A stretch of 20,470 bases of DNA from Dehalococcoidia bacterium UBA1332 (GTDB lineage Bacteria; Chloroflexota; Dehalococcoidia; Lucifugimonadales; Lucifugimonadaceae): the NCBI GenBank assembly GCA_002306745.1, contig DBSW01000041.1, positions 1,755-22,224 on the forward strand. The letters are read 5' to 3'. The notes beneath the pieces are model-generated. The model was not told where the DNA came from. It worked only from the letters and a program-made list of their open reading frames with translations, and ran no database searches. The translations under genes and the position numbers were made by a program. Below are positions 8,215-15,482 of this stretch, piece by piece (position 1 is the first letter of the stretch; every line of letters begins with the position of its first letter).

Positions 8215-8738
8215 TGTCCTCTATGTCTGTTTGATTTTGCTAGGCGATCGTACATCACGATATTCACAGTCATTCCTAGATTTAGTGACATTGTTGTTGG
8301 GATCTTTACGACGTAATCGCACTTCGCCAAGATTTTATCGCTAACAGATCCGTTCTCTGGCCCAAAGATGTAACAGGCCCGTTCAGGATGTGCAAAAGTC
8401 GTCAAATCTAAGGCTTCATCGGTTATTTCAACAGCAACTGACTTACAGTCGTGTGGTAACGCGCCAAAAATATCCCTTACTTCTAATATCGGCACATGCC
8501 TGTATGCTCGTCCTGGATCAGTAGAAAGTTTGCGGACGTTTATCGCTGGATCCTTGTCCCCAAGTATCACCATTCGAGCTGAGAAACCTAGTGCTGCCCG
8601 AAGCGAATGCCCTACATTAACTCCGTCTTTTGGCCGGTCTAAAGCGATACAGGCAAACCCGCGATGTTTTAATGTAGATTTTCGTTTTACATGGCGTTCG
8701 AGTTGACGTTTAGGGCGTGTTGTGTACTCAGAACTCAA
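8211..8738 (-). CDS. RNA methyltransferase, TrmH/SpoU (SPOUT) family
   Basis: A 175-residue protein made almost only of the knotted SPOUT methyltransferase domain, which transfers methyl from S-adenosylmethionine to RNA, usually to ribose 2'-OH. Three family motifs are visible: motif 1 DGVNVGHSLRAA (38-49), with Asn41 where the conserved Asn of this group is found; motif 2 YIFGPENGSVS (123-133), with Glu128; and motif 3 VKIPTTMSLNLGMTVNI (144-160), the SAM-binding knot loop. A basic N-terminal tail (RPKRQLERHVKRK) probably binds RNA. The target (tRNA or rRNA position) cannot be told. It starts at TTG, overlapping the amidase stop in TTGA, and its own stop overlaps the next TTG the same way, so translation of all three genes is probably coupled. 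Confidence 0.88.
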   Translation of the reverse strand: MSSEYTTRPKRQLERHVKRKSTLKHRGFACIALDRPKDGVNVGHSLRAALGFSARMVILGDKDPAINVRKLSTDPGRAYRHVPILEVRDIFGALPHDCKSVAVEITDEALDLTTFAHPERACYIFGPENGSVSDKILAKCDYVVKIPTTMSLNLGMTVNIVMYDRLAKSNRHRGH

Positions 8739-10150
8739 TTTAGTCTAACAATATCTTTTGGTTCGCGTTGATGCCAATCTGTAAGTTGTTCATAAGCGTA
8801 CCCTGTCCTCAAAACAGTGAAATCATCATAAGGGTGACCCGTAATCATCATCCCAACTGGCATGCAGTCTTTTGTAAACCCGCAGGGTATATTGTGAGAA
8901 GGTTGACCGGTTACATTAAAAATACTTGTAAACATTGGAAGTTCACTTCCCCCTACTTGATTGCCAGAAGATAGTGTACATTCCTTAATTGTTGGTGCTT
9001 GAATTGGCACCGTTGGTGTAAGTAGAACATCTATGTCTTTCATTATCTGAGTTACCTGCTGGTTAAACCACTCCCGGGCTTGTTTCGCCCGGATGTAATT
9101 AGCTGCTGGTACGTTGGAACCCGATTGAATACGATGGCGTACCTCAGGGGTGTAAAGATCAGGACTACGTGCCAGCATTTCAGCGTGGACTGAAACCGCT
9201 TCAGGAACCATAACACCTAGATTTATTTCGCGCCCTTTTGATATCCAAGGCATATGAAGTTCGACGATTTCTGCACCGTTTTCAGCAAACAGATTAATGG
9301 CTGCTTTTACTTTCTTCAGAATCTCATAGTCAACAAATTCATCGAAGAAATAATCAACTGGGACACCGATTTTTAGTCCGCGTATACCGCTGTCAATTTG
9401 ATGAATGAAATCTGGTTTTTTCTCAAATGATGAAGATGGGTCCATTGGATCCTTATCGGCAACTGCGTTCATTATCAATGCACAATCTTCTGTTGTACGT
9501 GCCATTGGACCAACATGATCCATACTCCAAGACAGATCTAGTACTCCATCCCTAGGTATACGCCCATAAGTGGGTTTGAAGCCTGCTATCCCGCACAGTG
9601 CTGATGGCATCCGAATCGAACCTCCGGTATCCGTACCTATAGCTAGCGGAATCATTCCTGACGCTACTGCCGCCGCCGACCCTGAGCTCGAGCCTGCAGT
9701 CACCCTTGACGTGTCCCAAGGATTTTTTACATTGCCGGTATTTGGGTTGAGGCCAGTCGTGCCAAAAGCGAACTCAACTAGGTTCAGTTTGCCAATTGGG
9801 ATAGCTCCGGCAGACCTTAGACGACTAACGATCGTAGCATCGCGCTTAGCGATATTCTCAGTTAATAGCCTAGACCCACCTGTGGTACGAGTGCCTGATA
9901 CATCAACTAGATCTTTAAATCCAATTGGAATTCCATGTAATGGACCACGGTATTTTCCGTGGAAAATCTCTTCTTCCGCTAGCTTGGCATTCGTTATTGC
10001 TGCATCTGTCCATACGTCTAGGAATGCATTGAGGGTTGGCTGAAGTGCCGCAATACGATCAATACAAGTATTTATTATTTCAACTGGTGACAGTTCCTGA
10101 GCTTTGATAAGAACTGCGAGCTGGCTTGTGGATTTAAACTCAATGCCCAT
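8735..10150 (-). CDS. Amidase, amidase-signature family
   Basis: A 471-residue hydrolase with the Ser-cisSer-Lys triad of the amidase signature: Lys79 in IPIGFKDLVDVSG, Ser154 in AGSSSGSAAAVASG and nucleophile Ser178 in GTDTGGSIRMPS. The 24-residue spacing between the serines is the family norm. The N-terminal segment (SPVEIINTCIDRIAALQPTLNAF) is also typical of GatA-like enzymes. It is probably not the GatCAB subunit, because a gatC-linked gatA lies at 13222-14703 and this gene instead heads a catabolic-looking operon with a carrier. It would release ammonia and an acid from an unknown amide. The start is ATG at 10150. Confidence 0.92.
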   Translation of the reverse strand: MGIEFKSTSQLAVLIKAQELSPVEIINTCIDRIAALQPTLNAFLDVWTDAAITNAKLAEEEIFHGKYRGPLHGIPIGFKDLVDVSGTRTTGGSRLLTENIAKRDATIVSRLRSAGAIPIGKLNLVEFAFGTTGLNPNTGNVKNPWDTSRVTAGSSSGSAAAVASGMIPLAIGTDTGGSIRMPSALCGIAGFKPTYGRIPRDGVLDLSWSMDHVGPMARTTEDCALIMNAVADKDPMDPSSSFEKKPDFIHQIDSGIRGLKIGVPVDYFFDEFVDYEILKKVKAAINLFAENGAEIVELHMPWISKGREINLGVMVPEAVSVHAEMLARSPDLYTPEVRHRIQSGSNVPAANYIRAKQAREWFNQQVTQIMKDIDVLLTPTVPIQAPTIKECTLSSGNQVGGSELPMFTSIFNVTGQPSHNIPCGFTKDCMPVGMMITGHPYDDFTVLRTGYAYEQLTDWHQREPKDIVRLN

Positions 10151-10355
10151 GTGGATAAGGATCTGAATCAGATCTTGATATTACATTTACTCTTGAGAAC
10201 CAAATTTGTTGGGAGAAAAAATCGGTTGGCTCACACCACGCCAGATCTATTTCACGAATCCAATCATAGGACGGATTTAAAACTTTGGTAAATTCGGCGA
10301 GTACGATCTCGTGATGTCGGTATACGGATGCACGATTTTCAGGTGTCGACTGAAT
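10140..10355 (-). other. Open frame without a normal start codon, upstream of the amidase
   Basis: The minus strand is open for 94 codons from 10421 to a TGA at 10142-10140 that overlaps the amidase start (ATGGGCATTGA). The frame contains no ATG, GTG or TTG. An AAGGG lies nine bases before an ATT at 10355-10353, which would give 71 residues starting near QSTPENRASVYRHHEIVLAE and continuing FTKVLNPSYDWIREIDLAWC. The product looks protein-like but I do not recognise it. It may be a real gene using a rare start codon, the 3' remnant of a decayed gene, or chance. The coordinates given assume the ATT. The overlap with the amidase start favours a real upstream partner. Confidence 0.3.
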
Positions 10356-10422
10356 AAATTCTTTCCCTTGTTTCCTACAGTTACTAAAGCTGATTACGCT
10401 TAAGAAAATAAAATTAGTTTTT

Positions 10423-10446
10423 CAGGTATATGGCAGTATAGACCTG
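10423..10446 (+). repeat. Hairpin/inverted repeat just upstream of argS
   Basis: CAGGTATATG (10423-10432) pairs with TATAGACCTG (10437-10446) around the loop GCAG, with one mismatch and one G-T pair. The right arm holds TATAGA, a possible -10 for argS, but no good -35 is visible. It could be an operator or an RNA hairpin. This and the start-less frame are all I see in the 328-base divergent gap. Confidence 0.4.
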
Positions 10447-10478
10447 AATCGTGCCTATCGTGCTAGTCTGATTTTTCA

Positions 10479-12152
10479 ATGAAAATCACAGACACACTCA
10501 CATCACTAGTTTCCAGCGCACTTGAATCGACGCAATCGAGTGGTTCGCTGCCTCCAACGGGCGATTTTGAGATAAACATAGAACGTCCAAAACTTACCGA
10601 GCATGGTGATTTCAGCACAAGCTTACCTCTTGCGCTTGCTCGCACAATGAGAATGTCACCCATTCAAATCGCTGAGGCTATTTCAATTGCAATCCCTGAA
10701 AACGAGATGATTGGGATGGTCGAACCGGCCGCACCGGGATTTGTAAATTTCACGCTTTCAACTAGTTGGTTACAGTCCCAGGTCGGTGTTGTTAGAAAAG
10801 CCGGAACTAGTTTTGGATCGAATGACACCGGATCTGGGCAAAGTGTCCAAATCGAGTTTGTCAGTGTAAATCCTACAGGCCCACTGCATGTTGGTCATGC
10901 GCGCGGTGCTGTAATCGGCAGTAGTCTTGCAAATGTCCTTGAAGCAAATGGATATGAGGTTCAGCGAGAGTATTACGTAAATGATGCAGGTAATCAGATG
11001 CGTGTTTTTTATGACACTCTTTACTCGAGATATATGCAGGCTGCAGGCAATGACACGCCTCTCCCTGACCCGTCTTATCCAGGGGAATATTTGAAAGACC
11101 TTGCCAACGACCTTTTTCACGATATGGGTGAATCGGTTCTGGCAAAAGGAAAAGAAGATGCGATCGTAGAGCTAGCGCCAGAATCACTTAGACGCACACT
11201 TGCTGAAATTCGTAATGTGCTTCTTAAATTGAATGTTACCTACGATAATTGGTTTCATGAAAGTTCCCTTATTGCTTCTGGTAAATTCGATGAAGTGCTT
11301 GAGCTGCTTGAAAACGCTAACCTTGTTTTCGAGCGTGACGGTGCAAAGTGGTTCGCAGCAACAAAACTCGGTCTTGAAGAAGACATAGTTGTTATAAGAA
11401 GTGAAGAAGGTGGACCGACTTACTTTGGAACCGACATTGCGTATCATCATGAAAAGTTTATTTCGAGAAAATTTGATCGTGTAATTAACGTTTGGGGTGC
11501 TGACCATCATGGTCACGTAGCACGGATGAAAGCACTATTAAAGGCTTTCGAGGTTGATCAAAATCGTTTAACGATTATTTTGAACCAGATCGTCAATTTC
11601 TCTAGCGGGGGGGAGTCACTCAAGTTTAGTAAAAGAAATAATGTGCTGGTTACAGTGGAAGAATTAATAAAAGAGGTTGGAACAGATGCATGTCGATTCA
11701 CATTTCTTAGTCGGTCACCTGAATCACACATGGAGTTTGACTTAAGCCTTGCTAAGACTCAATCATCAGAGAATCCTGTTTACTATGTTCAATATGGACA
11801 CGCCCGCCTAGCTTCAATCTTGAGAACGGCAAATGAACGAGGCATTGATTTTAATGAAGCAGATCTAACTCTTCTAACTCACCCGCGGGAAATGGAGTTG
11901 ATACGTAAAATCATTGAATTGCCTGATGTTGTAGATCGGGCAGCTGAAAAGCTTGAACCGCACCATCTACCACATTACGCCATGGATCTTTCAAGATCAC
12001 TACAACGATTTTACGAAGCGTGTCGTGTAATTTCATCGGCAGTACCCGAGATAGAAACAACCAAAGCAAGATTGCAGTTGGTAGAGGCGGCTAAGTACGC
12101 GTTAGGTCGGACACTCACGTTAATGGGAATGGACTCTCCAGAGCAAATGTAG
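10479..12152 (+). CDS. argS: Arginyl-tRNA synthetase
   Basis: Class I aminoacyl-tRNA synthetase that charges tRNA-Arg, 557 residues, normal length. In order: the N-terminal tRNA-recognition domain (about 1-115); the class I HIGH motif as HVGH in NPTGPLHVGHARGAV (131-145); the catalytic Rossmann core with INVWGADHHGHVARMKALL; a KMSKS-like loop as KFSKRNN in SGGESLKFSKRNN; and the DALR anticodon-binding domain with NPVYYVQYGHARLASILR. The ATG at 10479 lacks a visible Shine-Dalgarno, but the protein begins at the expected place. It is transcribed alone, divergent from the amidase operon and convergent with the gamma-carbonic-anhydrase gene, with only 22 bases between their stops. A short hairpin CGTAT-TAG-ATACG (12160-12172) lies in that gap. 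Confidence 0.97.
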   Translation: MKITDTLTSLVSSALESTQSSGSLPPTGDFEINIERPKLTEHGDFSTSLPLALARTMRMSPIQIAEAISIAIPENEMIGMVEPAAPGFVNFTLSTSWLQSQVGVVRKAGTSFGSNDTGSGQSVQIEFVSVNPTGPLHVGHARGAVIGSSLANVLEANGYEVQREYYVNDAGNQMRVFYDTLYSRYMQAAGNDTPLPDPSYPGEYLKDLANDLFHDMGESVLAKGKEDAIVELAPESLRRTLAEIRNVLLKLNVTYDNWFHESSLIASGKFDEVLELLENANLVFERDGAKWFAATKLGLEEDIVVIRSEEGGPTYFGTDIAYHHEKFISRKFDRVINVWGADHHGHVARMKALLKAFEVDQNRLTIILNQIVNFSSGGESLKFSKRNNVLVTVEELIKEVGTDACRFTFLSRSPESHMEFDLSLAKTQSSENPVYYVQYGHARLASILRTANERGIDFNEADLTLLTHPREMELIRKIIELPDVVDRAAEKLEPHHLPHYAMDLSRSLQRFYEACRVISSAVPEIETTKARLQLVEAAKYALGRTLTLMGMDSPEQM

Positions 12153-12174
12153 TAAATTCCGTATTAGATACGAC

Positions 12175-12699
12175 CTAGCTTTTTCTGTTTTGCTCGAATC
12201 CGGCGCTCTTATATCGCTTAATTCTATTCACGTATGAATTAGCGGCGCGTCTCATCAGCTCAGTGTGTCGCTGTTTTACGTTGCCTAATGCTTTACCTGG
12301 AGTACCTCTTATCAGTGCATTGTCTTTGTAAATTTTGTTTTCGTTCAGAACACTGCCGGCAGCGACAAGTGAGTTTTTTCCAACCACAACCCCATCGTTT
12401 AAGGTGCAGTTATTGCCAAGCAAGCTCCCATCTCCGATTACTTTTGCGTGGCATATGACCCCATGACCGATTGTTACGTTGTCTCCAATTTCAGCATCAG
12501 CATCGGCATGAATGACTGAGTTGTCCTGAATGTTAGTGCCAGCACCAATCTTTATTTTGCCTGAATCGGCTCGGATGACGACTCCCGGCCAAATGCTGGA
12601 GCGAGGACCTACTTCAATATCACCTACTAGATACGCAGTTTCCGATATGAATGCAGTAGGGTCGATAATTGGTGATTTTCCGTCAAGCGGACGAAGCAT
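12175..12699 (-). CDS. Gamma-carbonic-anhydrase-like hexapeptide-repeat protein
   Basis: A left-handed beta-helix protein of the gamma-carbonic anhydrase/YrdA/PaaY group. From the ATG at 12699 it has 174 residues and opens MLRPLDGKSPIIDPTAFI, as family members usually do, with GGGGG eight bases upstream. The frame extends 11 codons further to an ATG at 12732 that has no ribosome site and adds only residues untypical of the family. The three metal-ligand histidines are present: H64 in NIQDNSVIHAD, H79 and H84 in TIGHGVICHAKVIG. The conserved Arg (IRAD; R43) and Gln (NIQD; Q58) are also there. Repeats of the [LIV]-G-x4 type fill residues 20-125, and the last 40 residues form the expected C-terminal helix. 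Many relatives have weak or no carbonic anhydrase activity, so the function is uncertain. Last gene of the gatC-gatA operon. Confidence 0.9.
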   Translation of the reverse strand: MLRPLDGKSPIIDPTAFISETAYLVGDIEVGPRSSIWPGVVIRADSGKIKIGAGTNIQDNSVIHADADAEIGDNVTIGHGVICHAKVIGDGSLLGNNCTLNDGVVVGKNSLVAAGSVLNENKIYKDNALIRGTPGKALGNVKQRHTELMRRAANSYVNRIKRYKSAGFEQNRKS

Positions 12700-12751
12700 T
12701 AATATGACCCCCGGTCTAAATTTTTCTGTCATTCGATACTGGTAGTCGAGC

Positions 12752-13204
12752 TCAATTTTTTGGCAGGCGAGGAAAAGTTAGGTTGAGTGTCTGATTAATA
12801 GGTTTATTTGTTGTGTCCCATTGCCATGTTTCCTTGGCTTTTACGTGATCTCCATCGCGTGTTCCAAGGTAGAAGGAGATTTCACCATGCTCTAGGTCAT
12901 CAACGCTCACAGGACTAAGAATCACCTGGATATACTCACCTTCTAACGTCCGAGACAAAGGTGACCCACCATGTATAAATTCTGCGTAAATGGTCTGCTC
13001 TGAAGGTCCGGGTTTGCCATCCACTGTGAACTTACCATCAAAGATCATAGGAAAAGTTGGTGGACCAGCAATCGGTGTGTAGTCATTTCGATCATATGGA
13101 GTTGGTTGAATCTGTGATTCACAGCCAACTCCCACAGTAATTAAAATTAACGAAGAAATTGAAAAAGAAAGTATGAAACTTAATGGATGATTATGTATTT
13201 TCAC
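12752..13204 (-). CDS. Small putative lipoprotein of unknown function
   Basis: A 150-residue protein that I do not recognise. The N-terminus is a signal peptide with a basic-polar start (MKIHNHPLSF), a hydrophobic core (ILSFSISSLILITVGVG) and a lipobox ending in Cys28 (VGVGC), so export and lipid anchoring are likely. The mature part is polar, with a short linker (ESQIQPTPYDRNDYTP) and then a segment rich in beta-forming residues (GKFTVDGKPGPSEQTIYAEF, GEYIQVILSPVSVDD, GEISFYLGTRDGDHVKAKE). That suggests a small all-beta domain. The start is GTG at 13204 with no ATG alternative. It sits 17 bases after gatA and 52 bases before the gamma-carbonic-anhydrase start, so it is probably cotranscribed with both. 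Confidence 0.7.
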   Translation of the reverse strand: MKIHNHPLSFILSFSISSLILITVGVGCESQIQPTPYDRNDYTPIAGPPTFPMIFDGKFTVDGKPGPSEQTIYAEFIHGGSPLSRTLEGEYIQVILSPVSVDDLEHGEISFYLGTRDGDHVKAKETWQWDTTNKPINQTLNLTFPRLPKN

Positions 13205-13221
13205 CTTAGGGTATTACCTGT

Positions 13222-14703
13222 TTAGATTAACGGGTGACTTTTATGCCAAATCGTGGAGCGTTCGTATTCAGCCGCTATTCTTATTACGACTGGATCACCA
13301 AACTGAGGACCTATGATCTGGAGCCCCACAGGTAGCTGGTCAGATTCCCCGCTAGGTACCGAAATAGACGGCAGACCAGCGATATTTACAGGGATGGTGC
13401 ATATATCGTTCATGTACATTCGGAATGGGTCGTTTATTTTTTCACCGATTTTGAACGCTGTGCTTGGTGATGTTGGTGTTACAAGTGCATCGAATTGCTC
13501 GAATGCACTGCTGAATTCGCGACGAATTAGTGTTCTGACCTGTTGAGCTTTTTTGTAGTAGGCATCGTAATAGCCAGCGGAGAGGGCGTATGTACCCAAA
13601 AATATTCGTCGTTTAACTTCGTCGCCAAAACCAGCCCCACGCGCTTCTTGTGTTGCCTGCGCTGACGTGCTTGTGTCAAGAGCGCCCAGTCCGTACTTGA
13701 CCCCATCGTATCGAGAAAGATTCGCTGATGCCTCTGAGGGTGCGATGATGTAATAAACTGCTAGTGCATGGTCAGTCAGTGGCAAAGATGTTTCAATGAT
13801 GTTGGCTCCAAGCTGTTCAAATGTGCTCAGAGATGTTTCGAAGGCAGAGCGTACCCCTGATTCTATTCCATCTACGAGGTATTCCTTCGGCACACCAATG
13901 TTCATTCCCGAAATACCTTTGTCTATGTCTCGGCCAAAATCATCAAATGGTGCGGAAACAGATGTAGAATCCCGCTGGTCTCTTCCAGAAACAATATTGA
14001 GTGAATCTGCACAATCCGCAACACTCCGTGTGATAGGACCGATCTGGTCGAGTGATGAACCGAACGCTATTAGCCCGAATCGACTAACCAGACCGTAAGT
14101 AGGCTTCATTCCAACAACACCACAGAATGCTGCAGGCTGACGAATACTTCCGCCGGTATCGGATCCAAACGCGATAAAAACTTCACCAGCCGCAACCGCG
14201 GCGCTAGCACCGCCTGAACTACCACCTGGCACGCGTTCTATATCCCATGGATTATGGACCGGACCGAATGCTGAAGTTTCGTTGGATGATCCCATGGCAA
14301 ATTCATCAAGATTTCCTTTTCCAACGATTACGGCTCCGGCGTCTTTTAGGGTTTTTACCACGGATCCATCGTATGGGGGTATATAACCTTTTAGGATATT
14401 TGAGGCAGCAGTTGTCTCAACACCTTCAGTAGAAAAATTATCTTTAACCATCACTGGCACACCGGTTAGCGCTGTCGGTTCTGGATCTGAGCTAGCTAAA
14501 CGTTGATCAGCGAGTTCGGCTGATTTGATTGCTATTTCTGGTGTGATAGTAATAAAGGAATTTAGGGTCGGCTCCAACTTTGAAATTCGATCAAGAGTCC
14601 CCTTAGTGACCTCCACGGAGGAAATTTCTCGTGCGTCGAATTTCGCACGTAATTCACGCGCGGTGGAAAAGTAAAATTCTGAATTTGTAAATTGTGTTTT
14701 CAT
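13222..14703 (-). CDS. gatA: Asp-tRNA(Asn)/Glu-tRNA(Gln) amidotransferase subunit A
   Basis: Glutaminase subunit of GatCAB. It frees ammonia from glutamine for GatB, which amidates Glu-tRNA(Gln) or Asp-tRNA(Asn). From the ATG at 14703 it has 493 residues, normal for GatA. The amidase-signature triad is Lys87 in VPVMVKDNFSTEG, cis-Ser162 in PGGSSGGASAAVAAG and nucleophile Ser186 in FGSDTGGSIRQPA. GatA-specific stretches include KGNLDEFAMGSSNETSAFGP and YGLVSRFGLIAFGSSLDQIG, plus FGDEVKRRIFLGTYALSAGY near the C-terminus, which separate it from the amidase at 8735. The frame also opens at a TTG three codons earlier; neither start has a ribosome site, so I chose the ATG. It follows gatC by 55 bases. 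gatB is not in the window. Confidence 0.96.
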   Translation of the reverse strand: MKTQFTNSEFYFSTARELRAKFDAREISSVEVTKGTLDRISKLEPTLNSFITITPEIAIKSAELADQRLASSDPEPTALTGVPVMVKDNFSTEGVETTAASNILKGYIPPYDGSVVKTLKDAGAVIVGKGNLDEFAMGSSNETSAFGPVHNPWDIERVPGGSSGGASAAVAAGEVFIAFGSDTGGSIRQPAAFCGVVGMKPTYGLVSRFGLIAFGSSLDQIGPITRSVADCADSLNIVSGRDQRDSTSVSAPFDDFGRDIDKGISGMNIGVPKEYLVDGIESGVRSAFETSLSTFEQLGANIIETSLPLTDHALAVYYIIAPSEASANLSRYDGVKYGLGALDTSTSAQATQEARGAGFGDEVKRRIFLGTYALSAGYYDAYYKKAQQVRTLIRREFSSAFEQFDALVTPTSPSTAFKIGEKINDPFRMYMNDICTIPVNIAGLPSISVPSGESDQLPVGLQIIGPQFGDPVVIRIAAEYERSTIWHKSHPLI

Positions 14704-14758
14704 TCGCAACAAAAAAGATCGATAACCTAGATCGGTTTTCTAAAAAATTCTTGAATTT

Positions 14759-15049
14759 TTACTCAAAAACAGGTCGTACACGCAAAAATTCACCATCCCG
14801 GTCAGGGGCATTCCGTAAGACATCCTCTTGATCCATCGGGGTAAATGGTTCATCTTTGCGCATTACAGAATATGCGTCTGTAGTATGACCAGTGACTTCT
14901 ACACCATCAGTATCAACAGTCGAAAGTGAGGCGAAATGCCCCAGAATATCGGTGAGATGTACGCGCATTTCTTCCATCTCTTGATCTGATAGTTTTACGT
15001 AAGCAAGTTCCGAGATATGTTCGACGTCTCTGTGAGTTAATGGCTCCAT
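14759..15049 (-). CDS. gatC: Asp-tRNA(Asn)/Glu-tRNA(Gln) amidotransferase subunit C
   Basis: A 96-residue subunit that wraps around and stabilises the GatA-GatB interface. The family pattern is clear: N-terminal helix MEPLTHRDVEHISELAYVKL, then LSDQEMEEMRVHLTDILGHF, the acidic linker STVDTDGVEVT, and the C-terminal MRKDEPFTP and NAPDRDGEFLRVRPVFE, which match the usual 'LREDxx' and 'NAPxxxxGxFxVPxVxE' segments. The ATG at 15049 has a GGA about nine bases upstream. First gene of the operon gatC-gatA-lipoprotein-gamma-carbonic anhydrase, divergent from pyrG. Confidence 0.95.
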   Translation of the reverse strand: MEPLTHRDVEHISELAYVKLSDQEMEEMRVHLTDILGHFASLSTVDTDGVEVTGHTTDAYSVMRKDEPFTPMDQEDVLRNAPDRDGEFLRVRPVFE

Positions 15050-15093
15050 TAATATTTCCAGACCGTATCAATTATTCTCTATTTTAAAATTAT

Positions 15094-15119
15094 CATTCTA
15101 ACTATTGCCATTCTAACTA
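15094..15119. repeat. Direct repeat CATTCTAACTA upstream of gatC
   Basis: The 11-mer CATTCTAACTA occurs at 15094-15104 and 15109-15119, with starts 15 bases apart. Read on the minus strand each copy contains TAGAAT, a -10-like hexamer, 45 to 65 bases before gatC. It could be a tandem promoter element or a regulator site. With the pyrG promoter and a short overlapping frame (15307-15486), this is what I see in the 433-base gatC-pyrG gap. Confidence 0.35.
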
Positions 15120-15209
15120 ATGCGCAGATACTAGAATCACCAACTGAGTTTAGCAGCGAAGGGCTTGACGGTCTTCCCATGAAAGTGCATTAAAGCGATC
15201 ATGTGAAGT

Positions 15210-15239
15210 TTGACACATTAGATCCTAGTTGCCTAGAAT
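15210..15239 (+). promoter_or_regulatory. Sigma-70-type promoter for pyrG
   Basis: A perfect -35 TTGACA (15210-15215) and a five-of-six -10 TAGAAT (15234-15239), with an 18-base spacer. Transcription would start near 15246, leaving a leader of about 237 bases before pyrG. I see no pyrimidine-run initiation site of the kind used for CTP sensing in Gram-positive pyrG. Confidence 0.6.
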
Positions 15240-15482
15240 CGAGTTTCGTGTAGGACTATTTTATTTAACTTATCACTGTTGTTTTGTTTGTGTTCCTACA
15301 TCAAGGATGAAAACAATAAACTTAAAGGCTCGCTCTAACCAGATATCGATCTCGGTATCAAGCTTCCCCTGCAGCGACAGGCTATTGGTCTTCCTCTCAA
15401 AAATTTTCTTCAAAAATCCGATCTTAGATGATGCGCCCCTGGATCATCCACCTGCAACTAGACAAGCGATCGGAGCTGATAC

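Noticed and set aside
9570..10043. 157-codon plus-strand open frame opposite the amidase
   Set aside because: An antisense shadow of the amidase with no ribosome site or family resemblance; the minus-strand gene explains the sequence fully.
10770..11516. Several 100-116 codon minus-strand open frames inside argS
   Set aside because: They overlap the conserved argS core, have low-quality composition and lack ribosome sites.
12160..12172. CGTAT-TAG-ATACG hairpin between argS and the carbonic-anhydrase-like gene as a bidirectional terminator
   Set aside because: The stem is only 5 bp with a 3-base loop, and no T-run follows directly on either strand.
15246..15482. CTP-sensing pyrG attenuator of the Gram-positive type
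   Set aside because: There is no G-run/C initiation context and no terminator hairpin in the early leader.
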